From positions 1 through 54,972 of the forward strand of contig NZ_JACSNX010000018.1 in NCBI RefSeq assembly GCF_016902445.1: a DNA stretch of 54,972 bases. The letters run 5' to 3'. Below, piece by piece: positions 32,017-40,333 of the stretch (positions are counted from its first letter, which is position 1; every line of letters begins with the position of its first letter). The notes beneath the pieces were generated by a model that did no database searches, was not told the DNA's origin, and worked only from the letters and a program-made list of their open reading frames with translations. A program made the position numbers and the translations under genes. Origin of the DNA: Oscillibacter valericigenes. GTDB lineage: Bacteria; Bacillota; Clostridia; Oscillospirales; Oscillospiraceae.

Positions 32017-32697
32017 TCAGGCATTTTTCGGCCCGCCGGTCCCTTTTTCCAGGGGCGTCAGGGCCACGGCGGCGCAGATCACGTCCTCTGCCCCGGCCTC
32101 CCGCAGCACCCGGGCGCACTCCATCAGGGTGGCGCCGGTGGTGCAGATGTCGTCCACCAGCAGGATCCGCTTTCCGGCGGTCTGCTCCGGTGACGCAGGC
32201 GCATAGACTCCCAGCACGTTGGCCCGCCGGGCGGCGGACTCCCGCAGCCCCGACTGGGCCGGGTTGTGGACGGTCTTGCACAGCAGCGGAACCGGCGTGG
32301 TGTCCCACAGGCGGCAGGCGCTCTCCGCCAGCAGCCGGGCCTGGTCATAGCCCCGCTGCCGCAGCCGCCTGGGGCTGACGGGCACCCAGGTCACAGTGTC
32401 GAACTCTCCGGAAAAGTGCTCTGCCGCGCACTGGGCGAGCAGCTCCCCCAGCGGGCCTGCGGCAGAGGACATGCCCCGGAACTTGAAGCGGTGGAGACCC
32501 TCCCGGGCCAGGCCCTGATACCACAGGGGCGCGGCGCAGCGAAAGCCGCCGGGGCCCCGGCGCAGGGCATCCTCTCCCTCTGTCCAGGGGAGGGCCTTCC
32601 GGCAGGCATCACAGATGCCCGGTTTGTCCAAAACACGGCCGCAGAAGGGGCACTTGGGCGGGAAGAGGAGGTCCAGGAGGCTGGACAGCAGGCTCAT
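32017..32697 (-). CDS. comF: ComF family phosphoribosyltransferase-like protein
   Basis: A 226-residue ComF-like protein, often linked to DNA uptake. It starts with the double zinc finger CPFCGRVLDKPGICDACRK and contains the phosphoribosyltransferase core: RLRQRGYDQARLLA, and the PRPP-binding loop ILLVDDICTTGATLMECARVL. Length matches the family. Its start overlaps the stop of the XRE gene by 4 bases (ATGA), so the two are translationally coupled. Confidence 0.92.
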   Translation of the reverse strand: MSLLSSLLDLLFPPKCPFCGRVLDKPGICDACRKALPWTEGEDALRRGPGGFRCAAPLWYQGLAREGLHRFKFRGMSSAAGPLGELLAQCAAEHFSGEFDTVTWVPVSPRRLRQRGYDQARLLAESACRLWDTTPVPLLCKTVHNPAQSGLRESAARRANVLGVYAPASPEQTAGKRILLVDDICTTGATLMECARVLREAGAEDVICAAVALTPLEKGTGGPKNA

Positions 32698-32942
32698 CTC
32701 TTCTCTGCCTCCGCCAGCAGTTCGTCATACGTGGTGTGCAGGGCATCCCGGATGCCCCGAAGCTGGGACGCCTTGATGTGCTGTGCTCCGCGCTCAATCT
32801 TCACCAATGATTCCCGTGTAATCTCCACACCCTCCAGCTGCAGCAGGCGGACCAGCGCCTTTGGTCTGATGCCCTGTTCCTTCCGAATCCGCCGAATATT
32901 GGCCCCAATTCGGATATCCTGCTTGATTTTCTGTTCCTCCAT
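32694..32942 (-). CDS. XRE-family HTH regulator coupled to comF
   Basis: An 82-residue protein, nearly all Cro/C1-type HTH: IGANIRRIRKEQGIRPKALVRLLQLEGVEITRESLVKIERG followed by a dimerisation helix and LHTTYDELLAEAEKR. The ATG at 32942 (MEEQKIKQDI) has GGAGG 6 bases upstream; the longer frame would start within the operator. It overlaps comF by 4 bases. Two palindromes built on GGACC/GGTCC lie just upstream, around its promoter, suggesting autorepression. Repeat R2 begins 112 bases upstream of the start. Confidence 0.85.
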   Translation of the reverse strand: MEEQKIKQDIRIGANIRRIRKEQGIRPKALVRLLQLEGVEITRESLVKIERGAQHIKASQLRGIRDALHTTYDELLAEAEKR

Positions 32943-32958
32943 AGACGCCTCCGCAAAA

Positions 32959-33028
32959 GGACCTGTTTCGGTCCATTTTCGCTTTATTCTATAAAGGACG
33001 GGCGAAAAAATGGGACCCATATGGGTCC
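32959..33028 (-). promoter_or_regulatory. Two palindromic operators around the XRE-comF promoter
   Basis: 32959-32974 is GGACC-TGTTTC-GGTCC and 33013-33028 is GGACCCATATGGGTCC, a perfect 16-bp palindrome. Their centres are 54 bp apart, about five helical turns, and an AT-rich promoter-like segment (TTTATAGAATAAAG on the minus strand) lies between. Looping by the XRE protein is an inference. Confidence 0.65.
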
Positions 33029-33053
33029 TTGTAGATGACTGCCCTATGAGGTC

Positions 33054-33758
33054 GTAGGGGCGGTTATTAACCGCCCGGGGGATTCAGCTGGGTTGCCAGC
33101 TGGGCAATGCACCCCCCATTTCTCTTTTGGTCTTGCCAAAAGAGAAACGGGCCGTGCACGGTCCAAAGAGAAAAAACGCTTTAGAGCGCAGCGTCCCGCT
33201 GCGCGACGGGGGTCGGCGTGAGATGGTGCCTGCGGATTCGCGATGGCTCTCCGACGGGCGCGGCGGGGTGCCGCAGAGACTTGACAGCGGATTCCCGCGG
33301 CGCGGGTGCAGAGGTCAACGGGGTGCAAGGACGCATTTGACCAGCTTCTCTTTCCGCGCGTTCCGCTTCGCTACGCGCTCCCCGGGGCACTCGCAGAGGC
33401 TGTTGCGTTGGCTCTTTGCTGGAGCTCTCATCGACCACCGGCCAGCGGCAGCGAAAAGAGGAGCTGGATGTATCCCAGACTTCCCCGGGCCAAAGGTTTC
33501 CCCAAGGGTCGGGCGTTTCCGTCCCTGACTGCCGCAAGAGACCGCCAACCTTCCCCCGCCGGCGGCAGGAGGTCTGCGCTGGCGCAGACCGACCCGCCGA
33601 TGCGCTTTTTCTCTTCCACCGGGCGCGGCGCATTCTCTTTTTGGCGCTTCCAAAAAGAGAATGGGGGGCGCACCCCCGTGGGAACAGCCCCCTGGCGGGA
33701 GCCAGCCCCCCGAGGCCGGCGGCCCGCATTTCCCCGGGCGGTCGATAACCGCCCCTAC
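33054..33758. mobile_element. R2: complete 705-bp structured repeat with terminal inverted repeats
   Basis: Bounded by 27-bp inverted repeats (33054-33080 and 33732-33758; 25 of 27 match), each also a hairpin of GGGCGGTT/AACCGCCC. Internally there are further paired ends: hairpins with CTCTTTTGG and CTTTTTGG arms close to each end, plus CTGCGC-type stems. It aligns over almost its whole length with R3 in the opposite orientation. No protein is conserved between the copies. The right terminal repeat supplies the stop codon of recD2. No target-site duplication could be identified. Mobility is inferred. Confidence 0.8.
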
Positions 33759-35974
33759 GCCGTCTCCGTCGGCAACGCAAAATGCGCCATCCTCCACCGG
33801 AGCCCCGAATACCGCCTCTGCTGCCGGTCATTTTCCGCCATGGCCCGGATGGCCGCATCGTCTCCCACCACGATCAGCAGCTCCCGGGCCCGGGTCAGGG
33901 CCGTGTACAGCACCCCCCGCACCATCAGCGATGGCGCCGCCGGCATGGTCGCCAGCACCACGCACCGGTACTCGCTGCCCTGGGCCTTGTGCACCGTCAT
34001 GGCGTAGGCCAGGTCCACCTCGTTCAGCATCTCCAGCGTGTACGTGGCGATCCGGTCGTCGAAATTCACCACCAGCAGTTCTCCGGAGGGGTCGATCTCC
34101 ACGATCTTCCCCACATCCCCGTTGAACATCCCGGTGCCCACGGTGCCGTCGGACCGCTCCCATACCACGTCGTAGTTGTTCTTCGTCTGCATGATCCGGT
34201 CCCCGGTGCGGAACACCCGCTCCCCCCACTGGATCTCCCGCTTGTCCGCCGCCGGCGGATTCAGCGCCGCCTGCAGGCAGCGGTTCAGGTTCTCCGTGCC
34301 GCTGAGGCCCTTTCGGGTGGGAGAGAGCACCTGGATCTGGTCCGCCGGGATTCCCATGTGGTCCGGCAGCCGGGTCTTGCACAGGTCCACCACCGTGGAG
34401 AGGGTCCGCTCGGCGTCCCGGCGGCAGAGGAAGAAGAAATCCCCCTGGTTGTTGGTGAGCTGGGGCGGCTGGCCCAGGTTCACCGCATGGGCATTGCGGA
34501 TGATGGCGGACTGCTCCGCCTGGCGGAACACCTCCCGCAGAAACACCGTCTCCACCCTGCCGCTGCGGATCAGGTCGGAAAACACGTTCCCCGCCCCCAC
34601 GGAGGGCAGCTGGTCCGCGTCCCCCACCAGCACCAGCCGGGTGCCGGGCCGCAGGGCCCGCAGCAGGGCGGAGAACAGGCTGAGGTCCACCATGCTCATC
34701 TCGTCCACGATCACGGCGTCCGCCTCCAGGGGCTCCTTCTCCGTCTTCTGGAAGGTCACCTGGTGGGTGGCGTCGTTCCAGCTCATGCCCAGCAGCCGGT
34801 GGACCGTCTGGGCCTCCATGCCGGTGAGCTCGCTCATCCGCTTGGCCGCCCGGCCGGTGGGAGCCGCCAGCACGATCTCCAGCCCCATCTTCTGGAACAG
34901 GGCCACGATGCCCCGGACCGTGGTGGTCTTGCCGGTGCCGGGTCCGCCGGTGAGGATCAGCACGCCGCACCGGGCCGCTTTTTCCACCGCCTGCCGCTGC
35001 TGGGGCGCGTAGGTGATGCCCTGCCGGGCCTCGATCTCGTCCACCGCCCGGTCCGCCTGGCGGCTCTGGTCCGTGTCCGCCGCCAGCAGTCCCGCCAGGC
35101 GGATGCAGGCGGAACTCTCCGCCTCCCACAGCCGCCGGAGGTAGCAGGCCTCCACATTGGCCACCTGCTCCTGGACCACGCCCCCCTGGTCGATGAGGCT
35201 GTCCAGCGCCTGCTCCACCAGATCCGTCCCACAGTCCAGCAGCTGGGCGGTGGCGGCGATCAGCTTGTTCCGGGGCAGGAACACATGGCCGTTGTTCTCG
35301 TTGTGGCTCAGCTCAAAGGTCACCGCCGCCTGGAGCCGCTGGTCGCTGTCCGCCGCCATCCCCATGCCCATGGCCATCTCGTCCGTGACGGAGAAGGCCA
35401 CGCCGCAGGCCTCGCCGGAGAGCAGATAGGGGTTCTCCCGCACCTTCTCCAGCGCCGCGTCCCCGTACTGCCGCCGCAGCTCCATCGCCAGAACGGGGGG
35501 CAGCTGGTACTGGGCCAGAAAGGCCATCAGCCGCCGCAATCCCATGTGCTGGCGATAGTTTTCGGCGATCTCCTGGGCCTTGCGGGCGGTGATGCCCTTC
35601 AGGGTGGTGAGCCGCTCCGGCTCCCGCTCCAGGACGTCCAATGTCTCCGGCCCGAACCGCTCCACGATCCGCCGGGCGGTGGCAGGGCCCACGCCTTTGC
35701 AGACGCCGGAGGACAGATAGCTGAAGATCTCCTCCTCATCCTCCGGCAGGCTCCGCTCCAGCTCCACCACCCGGACCTGCTCCCCATGCTGGGGGTGGGT
35801 CTCCCAAGTGCCGGAGACCGCCAGATGCTCCCCCGGCGCCACGCAGGGGATGCAGCCCACCACGGTGATCACCTCGCCCTCCTCCGTCAGGAGGCGCAGG
35901 ACCGTATAGCCGTTTTCGGCGTTTTGAAAAATGACGCTATGTACCGTTCCCTCACAGGTGACCAGCTCTTCCAT
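33755..35974 (-). CDS. recD2: RecD2 (RecD/TraA family) helicase
   Basis: A 739-residue SF1B 5'-3' DNA helicase of the RecD2 type (stand-alone, not part of RecBCD). The N-terminal part (1-310) has an OB-like domain (EGTVHSVIFQNAENGYTVLRL) and HhH repeats (GVGPATARRIVERFG). Helicase motifs follow: Walker A TGGPGTGKTTTV, VLAAPTGRAAKRM (Ia), DEMSMVD (II), LVGDADQLPSVG (III), and C-terminal TVHKAQGSEYRCVV and YTALTRARELLIVV (V/VI). The ATG at 35974 is used (MEELVTCEG). The TAG stop lies inside the terminal repeat of R2, so the last residues may differ from the ancestral end. Confidence 0.94.
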   Translation of the reverse strand: MEELVTCEGTVHSVIFQNAENGYTVLRLLTEEGEVITVVGCIPCVAPGEHLAVSGTWETHPQHGEQVRVVELERSLPEDEEEIFSYLSSGVCKGVGPATARRIVERFGPETLDVLEREPERLTTLKGITARKAQEIAENYRQHMGLRRLMAFLAQYQLPPVLAMELRRQYGDAALEKVRENPYLLSGEACGVAFSVTDEMAMGMGMAADSDQRLQAAVTFELSHNENNGHVFLPRNKLIAATAQLLDCGTDLVEQALDSLIDQGGVVQEQVANVEACYLRRLWEAESSACIRLAGLLAADTDQSRQADRAVDEIEARQGITYAPQQRQAVEKAARCGVLILTGGPGTGKTTTVRGIVALFQKMGLEIVLAAPTGRAAKRMSELTGMEAQTVHRLLGMSWNDATHQVTFQKTEKEPLEADAVIVDEMSMVDLSLFSALLRALRPGTRLVLVGDADQLPSVGAGNVFSDLIRSGRVETVFLREVFRQAEQSAIIRNAHAVNLGQPPQLTNNQGDFFFLCRRDAERTLSTVVDLCKTRLPDHMGIPADQIQVLSPTRKGLSGTENLNRCLQAALNPPAADKREIQWGERVFRTGDRIMQTKNNYDVVWERSDGTVGTGMFNGDVGKIVEIDPSGELLVVNFDDRIATYTLEMLNEVDLAYAMTVHKAQGSEYRCVVLATMPAAPSLMVRGVLYTALTRARELLIVVGDDAAIRAMAENDRQQRRYSGLRWRMAHFALPTETA

Positions 35975-36323
35975 GTGCTTCCTCTTTCGTATGGTTGTGT
36001 TCGCCCAGGTCGATGACGGCCCCGTCCGCCAGGGCCACACCGGGCTCCCGGTCCGCCAGATAGGCCGCCAATGCCCGGGCGTCGGCGGTCATGCCGCAGT
36101 CCGCCAGCACGATCCTGGCCCCCGGCAGCCGTCCCCGCAACCGCCGCAGCTCCCGCACGTCCGCCTCCATGGCCAGTGCCTCGCCCCGCAGGGGCAGCAC
36201 CAGCAGCAGCCCCGGGATCGCGGGCCGCCCGGCCCGGAAAAAGGCCCCCGCCACGATCCACACCAGGGTGGTGACACCCACCGCGGAGAGGAACGCGATC
36301 AAACCGTCTTGCAGCAATGTCAT
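35952..36323 (-). CDS. Small membrane-anchored protein upstream of recD2
   Basis: A 123-residue protein with one or two N-terminal hydrophobic segments (LIAFLSAVGVTTLVWIVAGAFF and PGLLLVLPL) and a soluble remainder (MEADVRELRRLRGRLPGARIVLADCG ... LADREPGVALADGAVIDLGEHN). No family recognised. It overlaps the recD2 start by 23 bases, so the two are in one operon. Its 5' side faces repeat R3, which leaves only about 70 bases for its promoter. Confidence 0.7.
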   Translation of the reverse strand: MTLLQDGLIAFLSAVGVTTLVWIVAGAFFRAGRPAIPGLLLVLPLRGEALAMEADVRELRRLRGRLPGARIVLADCGMTADARALAAYLADREPGVALADGAVIDLGEHNHTKEEAHGRAGHL

Positions 36324-36394
36324 CCCAAATCACCTCGGGATAGTGTATGCGCGGGGGCGGATTCGGTGTTCCGGGGCGGAATGGGGGAGATTTT

Positions 36395-37108
36395 CCCCCC
36401 CAGGGGAAATGGGTGGGCCGCCGGACGGCGGCCTCGGGGGCATCTGCTCCCGCCAGGGGGCTGTTTCCGCAGGGGATGCGCCCCCCATTTTCTTTTTGAA
36501 ACATCAAAAAGAAAATGCGCCGCGCCCGGTGGAAAAGAAAAAATGTTCGGCGGGTCGGTCTGCGCAGGCGCAGACCTCCTGCCGCCGGCGGGGGAAGGTT
36601 GGCTGTCCCTTGCGGAAGTCAGGGACGGAAACGCGCCGCCCTTGGGGAGACCGTTGGCCCGGGGAGGTCTGGGATACACGCTGCGCCGCTTTTCGCTGCC
36701 GCTGACCTGGTGGTTGATGAAGGCTTCAGCATAGGACAACGCAACACCTTCTACGACCGCCCGGGGCAGCGCGTAGCGAAGCGGAACGCGCGGAAAGAGA
36801 AGCTGGTCAAATGCGTCCTTGCACCCCGACGATCTGGGCACCATCCGCCACGGGACGGCAGTATCGACCTCGTAGAAGAGTCTAGCGTGCCCGAAGGTCA
36901 GGCAAAATCGGAGCAGGCACCGATACGCCGACTCCCGTGCGCGCGGAGGGCCACTGCACCGGAGCGCGCCTAACGCTTTTCTCTTTGGACCGTGCACGGC
37001 CCGTTTCTCTTTTGGCAAGGCAAAAGAGAAATGGGGGGTGCATCCTGGCTGGACAAGCCCCCCTGCGGGAGCAGGAATCCCTGTGGCCGCCGTTCGGCGG
37101 CCCATTTC
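36395..37108. mobile_element. R3: second full copy of the large structured repeat, inverted relative to R2
   Basis: Matches the reverse complement of R2 along about 700 bases with many substitutions, and matches R1 in direct orientation from about 36770. Paired features recur with compensatory changes: the left hairpin has TTTTCTTTTTGA/TCAAAAAGAAAA where R2 has TTCTCTTTTTGG/CCAAAAAGAGAA. The two ends carry related sequences in opposite orientation (GCCCCCCATTTTC and GAAATGGGGGGTGC). The outermost TIR seen in R2 is not evident here. It ends against the stop of the XRE gene at 37112. The bases 36324-36394 hold nothing I recognise. Confidence 0.8.
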
Positions 37109-37111
37109 ATG

Positions 37112-37321
37112 TTACCCCCGCTGGTCGCTACGCCCCACCAGGTAGTCAATGGTGACGCCAAAATGGTCCGCCAGCTTCCAGGCGTTTTCCAGATTGGGCA
37201 GGTTGACCCCGCCCTCAAATTTCTGGTAGTGCTGTTCCACGATCCCAATCGCCTCAGCGACCTGAACCTGGGTCTCCTTCTTCTCCTTGCGCAATTCTCG
37301 CAATCTTTCTTTCAAAAGCAT
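37112..37321 (-). CDS. XRE-family HTH regulator, paralogue of 444-665
   Basis: A 69-residue HTH protein (LLKERLRELRKEKKETQVQVAEAIGI then HYQKFEGGVNLPNLENAWKLADHFGVTIDYLVGRSDQRG). The ending and several internal positions match the XRE protein at 444-665. ATG at 37321 has AGAGGGA upstream. It is divergent from the 69-residue protein at 37412, with an inverted repeat and promoters between, and its 3' end touches R3, the same arrangement as module 1. Probable autorepressor. Confidence 0.85.
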   Translation of the reverse strand: MLLKERLRELRKEKKETQVQVAEAIGIVEQHYQKFEGGVNLPNLENAWKLADHFGVTIDYLVGRSDQRG

Positions 37322-37332
37322 GTTTGTCCCTC

Positions 37333-37387
37333 TTGACACACCAAGTTAACTGTGTTATTCTCCTATTATAGCACAGTGAAATTGGTG
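37333..37387. promoter_or_regulatory. Divergent promoters with an inverted repeat (module 2)
   Basis: Arms at 37339-37354 (CACCAAGTTAACTGTG) and 37372-37387 match 14 of 16 in inverted orientation. Rightward: TTGACA 37333-37338, 17 bases, TATTCT 37356-37361. Leftward: an extended -10 TGCTATAAT with its TATAAT at 37365-37370. Both overlap the repeat, so binding there would control both genes. Confidence 0.7.
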
Positions 37388-37411
37388 TTTTTTAGAAAGG
37401 TGGTTTATCAA

Positions 37412-37621
37412 ATGTCCGACTTTATGAAATGGCTGTATGCCCATTACATCCGCCCCCAGCTGGATGCGGCGGAGCCGGAGGAATACGCAATGCCCCTCTC
37501 CCTGCTGGACGGCAGCATGACCGCCGACATGGCCGCCGACTATGAAAAGGCTCGGGAATTCACCGCCATCCACGCCTTCCTGCTGGGCCTGCGCACCGGC
37601 CGTGGCCTGCCCTGGGCGTGA
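37412..37621 (+). CDS. Small protein of the second XRE-linked module
   Basis: A 69-residue acidic, helical protein: MSDFMKWLYAHYIRPQLDAA ... SLLDGSMTADMAADYEKAREFTAIHAFLLGLRTGRGLPWA. It resembles the first 73 residues of the 740 gene in length, in LLD-type centre and in the FxLGLxxGxxLxW ending. ATG has AAAGGTGG upstream. Function unknown; similar small proteins are frequent in Oscillospiraceae. The pairing with an XRE repressor suggests a regulated accessory protein, possibly of a toxin-antitoxin-like kind, but nothing in the sequence proves it. Confidence 0.72.
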   Translation: MSDFMKWLYAHYIRPQLDAAEPEEYAMPLSLLDGSMTADMAADYEKAREFTAIHAFLLGLRTGRGLPWA

Positions 37622-37622
37622 T

Positions 37623-38117
37623 TCACCGTCCGATGCCCAGCTCCCCCAGGATGGCTTCCTCCCGCGCCCGCATCTGGGCCTTCTGGGGCCCCTCGTCCAG
37701 ATGGTCATACCCCAGCAGATGCAGCACCGAGTGGACCACTAGGTAGCTCAGCTCCCGCCGGTTGGAGTGGCCGTACTCCCTGGCCTGGGCCGCCACACGC
37801 TCCATGGAGATCACCATGTCCCCCAGGGGCACCAGGCCGGTGCCCGGGTCCGCATCCTCCGGTGCGGGCAGCTCGCCGGGCATCAGGTCGAACTCCGGAA
37901 AGCTCAGCACGTCCGTGGGCCTGTCCACCTGCCGCGTCTCCCGGTTGATAGCATGAATGCCGCTGTCGTTGGTCAGCAGCACGTCCACCTCGCAGGGGAA
38001 GTCCACCCCCTCCGCCGCCAGGGCGGTGCGGATGACCCTGCGGATCAGGGCGCAGTTGCCCTGGCTGGCGGCGCCGGGCACGTCGGCGGTGACGGGGATA
38101 TAATGCCGCTTGGCCAT
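37623..38117 (-). CDS. ybeY: Endoribonuclease YbeY (rRNA maturation factor)
   Basis: A 164-residue YbeY, a zinc-dependent protein needed for 16S rRNA 3' maturation and ribosome quality control. The metal motif H-x3-H-x5-H is present as VVHSVLHLLGYDH. Also seen are NRETRQVDRPTDVLSFPEF and LGDMVIS. The ATG at 38117 overlaps the phoH stop (TGATG), the usual phoH-ybeY order in Firmicutes. Its stop is one base from that of the convergent small gene. Confidence 0.96.
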   Translation of the reverse strand: MAKRHYIPVTADVPGAASQGNCALIRRVIRTALAAEGVDFPCEVDVLLTNDSGIHAINRETRQVDRPTDVLSFPEFDLMPGELPAPEDADPGTGLVPLGDMVISMERVAAQAREYGHSNRRELSYLVVHSVLHLLGYDHLDEGPQKAQMRAREEAILGELGIGR

Positions 38118-39091
38118 CACTTCCGCCCCTTTCCGCCGTTTTTCGCGGTCTCGTACCGCTCATAGGCCTCCACGATCCGCTGGACCATCACATGGCGGAC
38201 CACGTCGGCGTTGGTCAGCTCGCAGATACCGATGCCCTCCACGTCCCGCAGGACCCGCATGGCCTCCTTCAGGCCGGAGGCCTTGCCGTCCGGCAGGTCG
38301 ATCTGGGTCACGTCGCCGGTGATGACGATCTTGGACCCGAAGCCCAGCCGGGTGAGGAACATCTTCATCTGCTCCCGGGAGGTGTTCTGGGCCTCGTCCA
38401 GAATGATGAAGCTGTCGTCCAGCGTCCGGCCGCGCATATAGGCCAGGGGGGCCACCTCGATGTTGCCCCGCTCCAGGTACTTCTGATAGGTCTCCGCTCC
38501 CAGCATGTCGAAGAGGGCGTCGTACAGGGGCCGCAGGTAGGGATCCACCTTGCTCTGCAGGTCCCCGGGCAGGAAGCCCAGCCGCTCGCCGGCCTCCACC
38601 GCCGGGCGGGTGAGGATGATGCGGTTCACCTGCTTGTCCCGGAAGGCCTGGACGGCGGCGGCCACGGCCAGATACGTCTTGCCGGTGCCCGCCGGGCCCA
38701 CGCCGATGGTGACGGTGTTCTTCAGGACGGACTTGATATACTCCTTCTGGCCGATGGTCTTGGGCTTGATGGGCCGGCCCTTGGCGCTGATGCACAGCAC
38801 GTCGCCGGTGAGCTCCGTGATCTGTGCCTCCTTCCCGCTGCGCACCAGGCCGATGACATAGCGGACATTCTGCTCGCCGATGGGCTCCCCCCGGGAGGAG
38901 AGGGTCAGCAGGGCCTGGATGGCCTTGCAGGCCAGCATGGTGTTCTCTGCCTCGCCCTCCACCCGGAGCTCTCCGTCCCGGTTCACCACGGTAACAGAAA
39001 ACTCCTGCTCCAGCAGACGGATGTTCTCGTCAAAGGATCCGAAGATGTTCACGGCCTGCTCCAGCCGCTCGATGCTGATTCGCTGTTCCAA
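38117..39091 (-). CDS. phoH: PhoH-like ATPase
   Basis: A 324-residue PhoH/Ybez-type P-loop ATPase, with an N-terminal KH-like part (IRLLEQEFSVTVVNRDGEL) and the ATPase core: Walker A GPAGTGKTYLAVAAAV, the QNTSREQMKMFLTRLGFGSK motif, and DEAQ. TTG at 39091 is proposed as start because AGGAG lies 7 bases upstream and the protein then begins (M)EQRISIERLEQAV like relatives; an ATG at 39118 overlaps the yqfD stop and is the alternative. Part of the yqfC-yqfD-phoH-ybeY run, conserved in sporulating Firmicutes. Confidence 0.93.
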   Translation of the reverse strand: MEQRISIERLEQAVNIFGSFDENIRLLEQEFSVTVVNRDGELRVEGEAENTMLACKAIQALLTLSSRGEPIGEQNVRYVIGLVRSGKEAQITELTGDVLCISAKGRPIKPKTIGQKEYIKSVLKNTVTIGVGPAGTGKTYLAVAAAVQAFRDKQVNRIILTRPAVEAGERLGFLPGDLQSKVDPYLRPLYDALFDMLGAETYQKYLERGNIEVAPLAYMRGRTLDDSFIILDEAQNTSREQMKMFLTRLGFGSKIVITGDVTQIDLPDGKASGLKEAMRVLRDVEGIGICELTNADVVRHVMVQRIVEAYERYETAKNGGKGRK

Positions 39092-39117
39092 GGTATCACT
39101 CCTGTATCTCTCGGGCA

Positions 39118-40329
39118 TCAGCCGCCCGGTTCTTCTGTAGGCTCCGGCGCCGTGTAGATGGGCACGGTCCGGCCGATCTGTTCCACGCACTCCGCCGTCA
39201 GGGTCACCAGCAGCCCGCCCTCCGTCCGGCGGGAGGTGCACAGCGTGGAGCTGACGGTGCCGTAGGGGTCCACCAGGGTATGGAGGTAATCGGTGAGGAT
39301 CTCCTTCCCCCGGGCCTCCGCCTGGGCGGCATCCACCTCCGCCGGCACGGTCTCATAGTAGCGGAGCGTCTCCACCACCGCCGTCACCGGCAGCGGCAGG
39401 CCGAACAGGGACCACTGGGTCCTGTTGGTTATTTTATCATAGTTTCCCGCTTCGATGCTACTGTTTGAGAAGAATTTTACCCGATCTGTCCCAAAGATCA
39501 GGGACAGGCAGTGCCTCTCCTCCCCGGTGTACTGTTTTTCCTGCACGGTCAGCGGGACCTCAGCGGAAAGGGTGTACCAGGTCCGGGCCTCCACCTCCCC
39601 CAGGCCGGCCACGACCCGGGCCCCCACGGTCTCCGTGTCCTCCACGCCGGAGATCAGCAGCTCTCCCTCCTCCACCGACGTTCCCGGCAGCACGCATTTC
39701 ACACCGTTCAGAGCCTGGATGTCCAGCACCAGTCCGGCCCGCCGGGCCACCACATTGGCGGGGTCCCGTTCGTTTACCATCTCCGGCACCACAGTCCGCT
39801 CCCGCACTTCCACATAGGCCCGGCAGCCGGAGACATTCACGGTGATCCACACCAGCTCCGGGACATCCAGCAGCACATGGTTGCGGATGTTCTCCGTGTC
39901 CAGAGAGATGCCGAAGGTCCCGATGCCCACGCCCTGCCGTTCCAGGGCCCGCAGGATCTCCTCGTCCGTGACCCGCTCGTTTCCCTCCACTGTGAAGTCC
40001 CAGATGAAAAAGGACCCCAGAAACAGCAGCACGCCGCCCAGGGCCAAGCCCGCCAGCAGGGCGTGGCGGCGGCGGAATCGCCCCAGAAAGAAGGGCACCC
40101 CTTCCTTCCGCACGATGGTCAGTGCGCAGTCCAGCTTTTTCACCGCCCGGCGCAGCGCATAGTAATCCCGCCGGGTGAGCCGGCAGGTGAAGGCGCTCTC
40201 CGACTCCCATCTCATATCCCAGAAGGCCAGGTTCCGGGCCCCGCACAGGTTCAGCACCCGCTCCGGGAAAGGGGACTCCACCCGCACCCACACCTGTCCC
40301 TGCAGGCGGTTGACGATCCGGTTCAGCAT
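39118..40329 (-). CDS. yqfD: Sporulation protein YqfD
   Basis: A 403-residue YqfD. Marks: the N-terminal GQVWVRVESPFPERVLNLC, the RDYYALRRAVKKL stretch, one membrane helix at about residues 92-112, then an extracytoplasmic POTRA-like segment (VEGNERVTDEEILRAL) and VNVSGCRAYVEVRER. It is made in the mother cell and affects sporulation in B. subtilis. It follows yqfC by 4 bases, in the same operon order as in Bacillus. Confidence 0.93.
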   Translation of the reverse strand: MLNRIVNRLQGQVWVRVESPFPERVLNLCGARNLAFWDMRWESESAFTCRLTRRDYYALRRAVKKLDCALTIVRKEGVPFFLGRFRRRHALLAGLALGGVLLFLGSFFIWDFTVEGNERVTDEEILRALERQGVGIGTFGISLDTENIRNHVLLDVPELVWITVNVSGCRAYVEVRERTVVPEMVNERDPANVVARRAGLVLDIQALNGVKCVLPGTSVEEGELLISGVEDTETVGARVVAGLGEVEARTWYTLSAEVPLTVQEKQYTGEERHCLSLIFGTDRVKFFSNSSIEAGNYDKITNRTQWSLFGLPLPVTAVVETLRYYETVPAEVDAAQAEARGKEILTDYLHTLVDPYGTVSSTLCTSRRTEGGLLVTLTAECVEQIGRTVPIYTAPEPTEEPGG

Positions 40330-40333
40330 GATC

